From Myxococcota bacterium (GTDB lineage Bacteria > Myxococcota_A > Polyangia > JAAYKL01), in NCBI GenBank assembly GCA_030065855.1, contig JASJCT010000006.1, positions 1-64,000 of the forward strand: a stretch of 64,000 bases of DNA. The letters run 5' to 3'. The stretch's first letter is position 1, and each line of letters opens with the position of its first letter. The position numbers and the translations under genes are program-made. Shown here piece after piece: positions 9,032 through 16,116 of this stretch. The notes below the pieces were generated by a model. The model was not told where the DNA came from and did no database searches. It worked only from the letters and a program-made list of their open reading frames with translations.

Positions 9032-10084
9032 ATGCGAGTCGTCGTGAATAGTTCCATGTTGGGCTGTGCCCTTATCCCAGGCCTGGTGTTACTCATTGTC
9101 TTTGATACACCCGCAATCGCGTCATCCCAGGACGCACCCCCTGCGCCCACCCCCCTACGCGTCCTGGTTTTGGACAGTAGCCGGAAACCGCAAAGCCAAG
9201 CAGCCGTGAGGATCGACCTCGAACTGGCGGGTGGAGAGCTAAAAACCTTCAATACCGAAACCGATCGCAGCGGCATTGCCCGCTTCTCAGGGCTTCCTAC
9301 TGATTGCCGCACCGTCCAGGCCACAGCCCGCTTTAGAGATGCGGTGCGTCAGAGTCGCCTTCGAACGTGCAGTGGGACAGAGGAGATGTTTATCGTCCTC
9401 CCAAATACTGACAAAGCTCGAGCAACTGTCGTCCACAGCGATCTGCAGGGCAACCCCTTGCCCCCGTTCCCACCGGGCCTAGGCGAAAAACCGCGATTCA
9501 GAGATCCAGACTATGTCAAAAGATACATCGATCCCGGTATTATCGGCATGGTGTTACGCGCGGGTGCGGGCTTTTGCACAGACTGGTCTGGTGCCGGCAC
9601 AATGGGCTGCCTCGATGGCAGAACCATTGGATTTAGTATTGATGGCGGCGCCCATCTGTACCTATTTCAATGGTGGAAACTGTCATTCGCCCTGGGCGGG
9701 GTAACGGGTTATCGCCAGGATCCCTCACCGATCTACAGCCCTGAGGACGACCACACGACAAACCATCTCATCACAGCAGGTCCGCGTATTTACGTAGACG
9801 CCGACGCAGGGGATTGGGTGTTTGGATTTGACGCCGTGCCAATGGGCGCTGTGGGGCGCATAACGAGAAATAGAGCACAGGGCACATCAAGGGGCATGGA
9901 CGCTTATATCTCGGCCGGTCTCTACCTCGGCTGGCGCGCCTGGGGCCACGTACCCATCGGGTTGGCCCTCGATCTCTTTACGGTAATGACCCTCTCGGAG
10001 GATCAAAACTTCCCCCCGGGATCGATATTGCTGAGCGTCTTTGCGAGCCGCAGGATAGGCCCGGGGAGCGTGTTATTCGAGTAG
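9032..10084 (+). CDS. envelope protein: Ig-like/CarboxypepD-reg-like N-domain plus beta-barrel-like C-domain
   Basis: A 350-residue exported protein of unknown function. The signal peptide ends around PAIASSQDA. Residues ~40-125 form a beta-sandwich-like segment with the DRSGIARFSGLP pattern typical of carboxypeptidase regulatory-like domains. The second half alternates Gly and aromatic residues (DGRTIGFSIDGGAHLYLFQW, GLYLGWRAWGHVPIGLALDL), as in small outer-membrane beta-barrels. It is divergent from the hydrolase at 8963, with only 68 bases between the starts. No strong ribosome-binding site precedes the ATG. Confidence 0.7.
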   Translation: MRVVVNSSMLGCALIPGLVLLIVFDTPAIASSQDAPPAPTPLRVLVLDSSRKPQSQAAVRIDLELAGGELKTFNTETDRSGIARFSGLPTDCRTVQATARFRDAVRQSRLRTCSGTEEMFIVLPNTDKARATVVHSDLQGNPLPPFPPGLGEKPRFRDPDYVKRYIDPGIIGMVLRAGAGFCTDWSGAGTMGCLDGRTIGFSIDGGAHLYLFQWWKLSFALGGVTGYRQDPSPIYSPEDDHTTNHLITAGPRIYVDADAGDWVFGFDAVPMGAVGRITRNRAQGTSRGMDAYISAGLYLGWRAWGHVPIGLALDLFTVMTLSEDQNFPPGSILLSVFASRRIGPGSVLFE

Positions 10085-10151
10085 TTTATCTTTACTCGGG
10101 CAATAATCACCCAGTGTGGATGGATGAATCGGTACAATTAGTCTGAAATGT

Positions 10152-11834
10152 CTACGTGGACTTTTTAGCAGTGATACGCCGCCTGTATTCAGAAGGGGTT
10201 GTGTTCTCGTATTTCTTGAACGTCACGTTAAACGATGATTTGCTGTTGAAACCCGAATCATAGGCAATGTCGAGGATGCCCTTTGAGCTGTTCTCGGGGT
10301 TCTGTAACCGCCTTTTGAACTCGTTGAGCCGATACTCGTTGATAAAGGAGTAAAAATTCTTGTGTAGTTTGATATTGAGTACCTGAGATAGATAATTGGA
10401 AGGCACAGAAAGGGTCTTTGAGATCGATGATAGGGTGATATTCCCATCTCGATAGGGCTTTTCCTCATCCATATGCGCGATGAGCTTGGCTGCAAACCGC
10501 TCAAGGGTTTCGTCATCCAGCCTGCTCTTGGTGTACTTTTGGCTCAGCTCTTCGCTAACTTGATGCAGCTCTTTGGATCTTTCCTCTAGTAATTCTGCTA
10601 TTTCGTTTTTGAGTGTGCTGAGTCGATCAGCCTGAGCTAAAGAGAGCAAAATAACCTGTAGCATCAATCCAATTTGAATACAGTAATCAGTAAACAAGTT
10701 GTGCGGCAAATACCCATTCACCGTGAGTAGGAAAATGATGAGGCCTAGCAGAAGGACGGTCCAGGCGGTGAGCAAATACCGGGCTGAGCTGAGGTTTTTG
10801 ACGAACCATAAATAACCTGAGGCATACAGCACTGCTGGGGCCGATACAAATCCAAGCAAGGACAGTAGTTTCTCACCTGTCCAGTAGGGCAGAAAAAACG
10901 GCCAAATCATTACAACTAGGCTGGCACCCATGGTGATGTTAAACACACGGGCCATTATTGGCATATACCGATCTAGTTGGAGTAACTTTTTAGGATACAA
11001 CATCCCTGTAAAACACATAAGACTCGCAAATACATGGTCAGCCAAATTCGTCCAGGCCGGATACTCGGGCCAAAAATATTCCCCTGACAAGCTATAGTGA
11101 GAAAATAAAAACATGAACGACGCTGCCACGTATGCAGCAAAATAGAGATTTATGGTCTCGCGGACCGGTAAGAAATAAAAAAGCGTGTAGAGAAAGATGC
11201 CAGCCACAATGCCAAAAAAGATGCCATATAATAACTGCCGGTCTCTTTCTGTTTCGAGGAGCGCTTCATTTGAGAACACGTTGAACTCGAACTGCATTGA
11301 TCCCTTTGTCTCTATGCGAATGTATGCAACCGTGCGACACTGCACCGGCAGGTCAATGGGAAACGTAATCTTGCCCATGCGCATCGGGCGCTGCGAAAAA
11401 GGGATGAGATCCCCAGAGCGTTGGGCTGAATAGCCGCCCCTAGGGTTCCTTGTGAACAGGGTGACATAGTCGATGATTGAGTTGGTAAACTGGAGGTACC
11501 AGTTGCGGGGTATCTTTTGACGGTTCTCTACTTCCATTTTCAACCAATAGGCACGATCTGAAAATCCATGAATAATCGGTATGCCTTTGATCTCTTCAAA
11601 CCGTTGCTCCCAATGAGGCGTCAACACATCTTCGATGGTCAATGAAGACTCTGGGTCAAGCAACATCAAGGCATTATCCGTTGCGCGGTAGGAGATCTCC
11701 CCTTCATTTAAGATAAGCGGATCAGAGTGCGCACATGGAGCCACGAGCAGCAGGTAAAACAGGGTTAAAATAGCAGGCCAAAGTTTACGTGCAAGACAAG
11801 GCCTGCGTTTAATACGACATCTAGCTCTGAGCAT
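10152..11834 (-). CDS. membrane-embedded AraC-family regulator with 7TMR-DISM sensor
   Basis: A 560-residue protein joining a signal-receiving membrane receptor to a DNA-binding domain. A signal peptide (to about CAHSDP) is followed by an extracytoplasmic 7TMR-DISM ligand domain at residues ~38-190. Seven hydrophobic segments cover ~198-410. A short coiled coil (LKNEIAELLEERSKELHQ) leads into a C-terminal AraC-type double helix-turn-helix at ~455-558 (ISKTLSVPSNYLSQVLN; SGFNSKSSFNVTFKKYENTT, then PSEYRRRI). It should bind DNA while anchored in the membrane, with no phosphorelay. A 30-residue copy of its last part lies as a broken fragment just upstream (11867-11959). The target genes are unknown. 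Confidence 0.9.
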   Translation of the reverse strand: MLRARCRIKRRPCLARKLWPAILTLFYLLLVAPCAHSDPLILNEGEISYRATDNALMLLDPESSLTIEDVLTPHWEQRFEEIKGIPIIHGFSDRAYWLKMEVENRQKIPRNWYLQFTNSIIDYVTLFTRNPRGGYSAQRSGDLIPFSQRPMRMGKITFPIDLPVQCRTVAYIRIETKGSMQFEFNVFSNEALLETERDRQLLYGIFFGIVAGIFLYTLFYFLPVRETINLYFAAYVAASFMFLFSHYSLSGEYFWPEYPAWTNLADHVFASLMCFTGMLYPKKLLQLDRYMPIMARVFNITMGASLVVMIWPFFLPYWTGEKLLSLLGFVSAPAVLYASGYLWFVKNLSSARYLLTAWTVLLLGLIIFLLTVNGYLPHNLFTDYCIQIGLMLQVILLSLAQADRLSTLKNEIAELLEERSKELHQVSEELSQKYTKSRLDDETLERFAAKLIAHMDEEKPYRDGNITLSSISKTLSVPSNYLSQVLNIKLHKNFYSFINEYRLNEFKRRLQNPENSSKGILDIAYDSGFNSKSSFNVTFKKYENTTPSEYRRRITAKKST

Positions 11835-11866
11835 AATGTTTGATCATGCATGCCATGGATAAACCG

Positions 11867-11959
11867 TCAAGACGTAGACTTTTTGGCATTAATCCGCTGG
11901 TTGTCGTTCAAAGGGATTGTGTTCTCGTACTTTTTAAACATTACGTTAAATGACGATTC
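11867..11959 (-). pseudogene. broken C-terminal fragment of an AraC-type regulator
   Basis: Read on the minus strand, this stretch gives SSFNVMFKKYENTIP and ends NAKKSTS-stop. It matches the last residues of the AraC-type gene at 10152-11834 (SSFNVTFKKYENTTP ... TAKKST). Similarity stops abruptly upstream of SSFNV, so only about 30 codons remain. There is no start and no ribosome-binding site. It is best read as the tail of a second regulator copy left after deletion or unequal recombination. Confidence 0.8.
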
Positions 11960-12040
11960 TTTTCTCCTATTCGTTTGTTTGGCGCTTTTATCACTCAATA
12001 GATTATTACAAATCTCAGTGCATCTTTCTGACAAAGTTCG

Positions 12041-12292
12041 TCATAAAAAAAAGGATTTGCAAGCGTCGATGATAACGTGATTAACCCCTGCGCGGGAGTC
12101 AGACAAGAACCCCATCAGATCCTCACGCCATAGCTTATCGCCCTCCAGACGCATGAAACCGCGGTTGTGGTCCACATCGCCGTGGCCGCTGCAAAACAAG
12201 CTTCCGTCCATGGGATCGGCATTTAAGCGCCCGCAAATGAACGCGCATAACAATAACACACCAAATGCGAATGAAATTTTCAAATGAGCCAT
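12041..12292 (-). pseudogene. truncated caspase-like (C14) protease remnant
   Basis: An 83-residue frame. A good signal peptide (ISFAFGVLLLCAFICGRLNA) is joined directly to the catalytic half of a caspase-like domain: LFCSGHGDVDHNRG carries the catalytic His, and HVIIDACKSFF the catalytic Cys. The frame ends right after the Cys motif, at a run of eight T followed by TGA. The roughly 100 residues expected between signal and SGHG are missing, as is everything after DACKS, so activity is not expected. The ATG is three bases after the stop of the anti-sigma gene. That matches the sigma / anti-sigma / caspase order I know from myxobacterial genomes, so this was probably the third gene of such an operon. 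Confidence 0.75.
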
Positions 12293-12295
12293 ATC

Positions 12296-13174
12296 CTATT
12301 TGCGGCCACCCAGTCGGGTCACCTCATCCAGTAAGAGGGATTGTGTTGTGACCTCATCGAGCGGTATTGTCTTAACTTGTTCAATGGATCCTAACCGTTC
12401 CAGCTCGCGCAAGATCAGCGCTTCCACTGACAACACATCCAGGGTTCCATGGGAAAATAGGACCAGCAGCTTCAATTTACCCAGTGACAAGGGGTGACGC
12501 ACTGCGTCCGAGAGCTGAATGTGGCCATCTGTGCGTCTAATGGGAATACTCAGCGGATTCGAACCCTTGGTTTGGTATGCAGGATAATACCAGTAGATGT
12601 TCTTTTTCTCGTCGACGGCCAAGACCATCAAATGGGAAAAGCTCTTTTCTTTGGAGCGGTTTACGTATGCAAAGGCCAGGACATCGTTCGGGTCTACCTG
12701 GACCGTCACCGGTTCATATGCGTCCCCTGCAGCTTTAAAAACTTCAATGGAAACCCACTGGGACGGGTGTTCTCCAGCAGGTCCACGGGCTTGAATGCCA
12801 GGGAGGTCTGATAAGGCCCTTTCCTCAGCTGCGTAAAAAAGGTGGCCCTGCCATGCCACCACAGCCAGGACTGCGACTGCCACACTTGCCAGTTCGAACC
12901 ACAACCACCTGGAGCAACGGGGTACTTTCTTTGTTAAGCGTTCTTTTTCGGCCTGTCCGAGGTCGATGAGTCGGCGCAAGTCATCAGGGAGGGCCCCATC
13001 ATCGAGCTCCCCTGGAAAGGGTGCGAGCTGGCTTGTCAGAACCACTATCCGTTGTTTCCGCATCTGACACTGCAGACACCTGCGGAGATGGTCCCGCACC
13101 TTGACAGAGCGTTGTCTTTCAAATGCGCCGTCTTGGTATATTGCTATATCCCCTATTGTTGGACACGTCATCAT
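12296..13174 (-). CDS. zinc-finger anti-sigma-like membrane protein
   Basis: About 292 residues. The N-terminus has an HxxxCxxC-type zinc-finger pattern (DHLRRCLQC, with an earlier Cys in MTCPTIGD), as in anti-sigma factors. One membrane segment follows (WFELASVAVAVLAVVAWQG, about residues 105-125). The periplasmic domain contains DVLAFAYVNRSKEKSF and IYWYYPAYQ, a pattern similar to DUF4384-type domains paired with caspase-like genes. The reading frame is intact, but the sigma gene in front and the caspase-like gene behind are both truncated, so it may have lost its partners. The tandem ATG at 13169-13174 is preferred over the GTG at 13189. Confidence 0.7.
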   Translation of the reverse strand: MMTCPTIGDIAIYQDGAFERQRSVKVRDHLRRCLQCQMRKQRIVVLTSQLAPFPGELDDGALPDDLRRLIDLGQAEKERLTKKVPRCSRWLWFELASVAVAVLAVVAWQGHLFYAAEERALSDLPGIQARGPAGEHPSQWVSIEVFKAAGDAYEPVTVQVDPNDVLAFAYVNRSKEKSFSHLMVLAVDEKKNIYWYYPAYQTKGSNPLSIPIRRTDGHIQLSDAVRHPLSLGKLKLLVLFSHGTLDVLSVEALILRELERLGSIEQVKTIPLDEVTTQSLLLDEVTRLGGRK

Positions 13175-13196
13175 ACCGCTCTGATGCACAGCCTAT

Positions 13197-13307
13197 TCAA
13201 GCGTTTTTTCGACCGGCCCGCACGAGCAAAAACAGATCGTCGTCTCCCAAATCATCGAGAACTGTCGAAGAGGCATCCTCAACAACACTCAGCTCAACCC
13301 GTCGCAT
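13197..13307 (-). pseudogene. N-terminal remnant of an ECF-type sigma factor
   Basis: A 36-codon frame on the minus strand starting at ATG 13305-13307. It contains LGDDDLFLLVRAGRKNA and then stops. This resembles the opening of ECF sigma factors, where D(E/D)xLxxxVxxGdxxAF begins region 2 (compare DEDLMRRFQKGDQGAF in the intact sigma at 34919). It ends about 23 bases before the anti-sigma start. The body of the sigma factor is missing. The match is short, so the call is tentative. Confidence 0.5.
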
Positions 13308-13427
13308 CGTGTGTCTGACTACTCAATATAAATAAAATAGCGTTGGGAGCAAAAAGGTTGCAGCTCAAGGAGAATCTGCTGGGTCAAGCCGCATTTTTTG
13401 CCTCTGAGCTGGCCAATGCGTGTGATG

Positions 13428-13679
13428 CTACCCGCAATCATACTCGTCCGGGATATCACAGCCGTTGTCCTCAAAGCAGTTGCAAAGTGCGTTCACACAA
13501 TCCGTCATGCAATCCGATTCGGTCATATCGCACCCATTCAGGCAATCGGCGTATTCATCGCCACACGCTTGGACATCCTCAGGCGTACAAGCAGCATCGT
13601 CGTCGTCATCACCACAGCATAAAGCATATACTCCAAATGCAACTAATACTATAAACAGCACATACCGTGATTTTTTCAT
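13428..13679 (-). CDS. small secreted Cys- and Asp-rich protein
   Basis: An 83-residue exported protein of unknown function. The N-terminal signal (KSRYVLFIVLVAFGVYALCC) is followed by an acidic GDDDDD run and about ten more Cys. Many are arranged as CxxxC (CLNGC, CMTDC, then CNCFEDNGC), so a disulfide-knotted or metal-binding small domain is likely. The Cys pair after the signal could be lipidated, but the lipobox is poor. AAAGGA lies about nine bases before the ATG. It stands alone between the decayed sigma cluster and the POT transporter. Confidence 0.6.
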   Translation of the reverse strand: MKKSRYVLFIVLVAFGVYALCCGDDDDDAACTPEDVQACGDEYADCLNGCDMTESDCMTDCVNALCNCFEDNGCDIPDEYDCG

Positions 13680-14136
13680 TACTTTTTTCCTTTCGTTTAA
13701 AAAATGAAAAGATTGTCCACTTCATGTAGCCAAATTGCAGATTGAATCCTGCCAGATTCATTTTATGAGGCGCGACCTTGTCAATTGGGAAGAACGATCC
13801 GGCTGAAAAAGAACGTTTGACCCAATGGGTTCGAACCGATCGCCTGTATAGATAGCAAGTTATCGTTCTGTAGATTTGCCGTTGATGCGGCTATTGGAAA
13901 AAAAAGCGCCTTTGGCAGTGCTGTTCGACACTGTGGTGTATGCTAAAGAACCTGCTGTCTTTTCTCGAAGCAAAAAAATGTTTGAGACTGTGAATCCGGC
14001 TTGATAGGGTACGATTCGATAGCTGACGGGTTTGTTTTGATAGGGACGTTTATTTAGGACTTGATTCATAGGGTATTTGGGTCTCTTATCCTCACAGCTC
14101 GGAGATACTGAACCAATCAATCATCAAGGAGAACTC
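13680..14136. other. 457-bp non-coding region upstream of the POT transporter
   Basis: It separates the divergent small Cys-rich gene from the POT transporter and must hold both promoters. I see no hairpin, repeat or convincing promoter consensus. A minus-strand frame of 86 codons crosses it (13860-14120) but has no family resemblance and no ribosome-binding site. Confidence 0.5.
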
Positions 14137-16074
14137 ATGGCAAAGGGTAGTAGACATCCCAAGGGCCTGTACATTCTGTTTTTCACAGAGATGTGGGAAC
14201 GCCTGGCATTTTATCTGATGCTGGGGATTCTGATTCTTTATTGCAAAGACACGGAACGTGGCGGCTTGGCGATGACGCTGAGGACTGCCGCGGAAGTTTT
14301 TGGAACATACATGGCCTTCGTTTATTTCACTCCGTTTTTTGGAGGGATGATAGCTGATAGATACATCGGATACAGGAAAGCAGTGCTCATCGGTGGATTG
14401 CTCATGGCCGCGGGACTATTCTTCCTCGGCGTGCGCAGCGAAATGACACTGTATGTGGGGCTGTCGCTTATTTGCCTGGGCAACGGTTTGTTCAAGCCCA
14501 ATATTTCAGCCATGGTCGGCAAGCTATACGCTCCGGGTGATCCCAAACGCGACGCCGGGTTCAATATATTCTACATGGGCATCAATATTGGCGCAGCAGC
14601 TTCGGCCCTGCTGTCGGCACCGTTGCGTAATATGTACAGTTTTAACACGGCGTTCGTTGCCGCCGGCGTGGGCCTGCTGGTTGGTGTGACAGTTCTGGCG
14701 GTCAACTGGAAGAAATTGGCTGCAGCTGACATGCGGCCTGAGCCGACGCCGGAAGACGTTACCCTCGGGAAGATTTTCAAGGTTATTGTCTTGCCCGCCA
14801 TGGGTTTCGGGGTATTGGGATGGTTTATCGGGATCAGGGTCGACGCCATCTCGAACTCTATTGGTTACATTACCTTTGCTTTTCTCGTCGGCATGTTGCC
14901 GGTCATTTTCTATTTAGGAATGCTGGTCAGAAACGCCAACCCCAAAGAGAAGCCGGGAATGAGCGCCCTGATGCCAGTGTATCTGGCCGGCGGCATGTTC
15001 TTCATGGTTCTTCACCTGAACGGCGGTCTGATGACCGTTGTTGCTGAGAACAACACAGACCGCCAGGCTGAGTGGATCGGAAACGTACCGCTGCTTAAAA
15101 ACAGCTATTCACAAAAGGCCATGCCCTCTTACTTTCGGAACGCCGACCCGGATCTCCCCAGACCTGCTCCGGAAACGCTGGTTAAGGTCGATCCTGATGT
15201 CGAATCGATGTTTGGGGCGCGCATGTTGGATGAGACCTCTCTCAACGCCATTGTGGCCAAATACCCAGATCTAAAAATAGTAGAAAAGCAGGTTGCCGGC
15301 GAAAATGCTTCAGGCTTCAGTGGCAATCTGGCATGCAAAATTTTTAAAGACGGTGTTGTGTCTGTTTCGAAGGGCAAGGACTCTCACGGTGTTGAGGTCA
15401 CGTCTGTTACGAAGAAACCCGAAACTGCAACACCCTTGCGTACCATTGCGTTGGTACGGGAAACAAAGGGTGTAAGATACTCCGTGATACCAGTGTCGGA
15501 AAAGACATTCGATTTGGTTTTCAACGACGCATCTGACAATCGTCTCGAGCCGGGTGAATCACTGGGTCTCGTTAATGCTGAAATGCTCACGGCGTTGTTC
15601 AATCCTGTCTTCGTTGTTCTATTCACGCCGGTTTTAGTTGGATTTTTCGCTTGGCGAGTACGTAAGAAGAAACAGATTTCAACCCCCCGCAAGATTTTCT
15701 ACGGCATGATAATTACAGCCATTGCTTTATTTATAATGGCGATCGGTATGTATACGGGAGAGGACGGCGCAACCAAGATATCCGCTATGTGGATCATCAT
15801 GTTCTATGCGGTGATTACATTCGGGGAGCTGTGCTTGTCACCCATGGGACTGTCGCTGGTAACCAAGTTGGCGCCAAAACGTCTCGTAGGTCTCATGATG
15901 GGTGGTTGGTTCCTTGCCAACGCTATCGGAAACAAAATGTCGGGCTTTATCAGTGGCCTCGTACCTACTACCAAAATCTTCCTTGTTCTGGGAGGACTCA
16001 TTCTATTGGTTGCTGGCTTTATCTTCATCCTCTTGCCCAGACTCGAAAAAGCCATAAAACAATACGGCGCGTAG
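14137..16074 (+). CDS. POT/PTR-family proton-dependent peptide transporter
   Basis: Inner-membrane symporter of about 645 residues that imports di- and tripeptides with protons. The first helix holds the proton-coupling ExxER motif (FTEMWERLAFYLMLG). Another hallmark is FFGGMIADRYIGYRKAVLIGG. About twelve to fourteen membrane helices are visible. Residues ~304-480 are a hydrophilic insert of about 175 residues between the seventh and eighth core helices; most family members have only a short loop there. The ATG at 14137 has AAGGAGA four bases upstream and is preferred over an upstream ATG at 14077. The gene is convergent with the papain-like protease at 16117, and the transporter could take up its products. 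Confidence 0.93.
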   Translation: MAKGSRHPKGLYILFFTEMWERLAFYLMLGILILYCKDTERGGLAMTLRTAAEVFGTYMAFVYFTPFFGGMIADRYIGYRKAVLIGGLLMAAGLFFLGVRSEMTLYVGLSLICLGNGLFKPNISAMVGKLYAPGDPKRDAGFNIFYMGINIGAAASALLSAPLRNMYSFNTAFVAAGVGLLVGVTVLAVNWKKLAAADMRPEPTPEDVTLGKIFKVIVLPAMGFGVLGWFIGIRVDAISNSIGYITFAFLVGMLPVIFYLGMLVRNANPKEKPGMSALMPVYLAGGMFFMVLHLNGGLMTVVAENNTDRQAEWIGNVPLLKNSYSQKAMPSYFRNADPDLPRPAPETLVKVDPDVESMFGARMLDETSLNAIVAKYPDLKIVEKQVAGENASGFSGNLACKIFKDGVVSVSKGKDSHGVEVTSVTKKPETATPLRTIALVRETKGVRYSVIPVSEKTFDLVFNDASDNRLEPGESLGLVNAEMLTALFNPVFVVLFTPVLVGFFAWRVRKKKQISTPRKIFYGMIITAIALFIMAIGMYTGEDGATKISAMWIIMFYAVITFGELCLSPMGLSLVTKLAPKRLVGLMMGGWFLANAIGNKMSGFISGLVPTTKIFLVLGGLILLVAGFIFILLPRLEKAIKQYGA

Positions 16075-16116
16075 GCCACTGAGATATTGAAAAAAAACGG
16101 TAGGGGCAAAAAAGCC

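Noticed and set aside
13860-14120. 86-codon minus-strand frame upstream of the POT transporter
   Set aside because: No ribosome-binding site, no family likeness and an unusual composition; it overlaps the region that must hold promoters.
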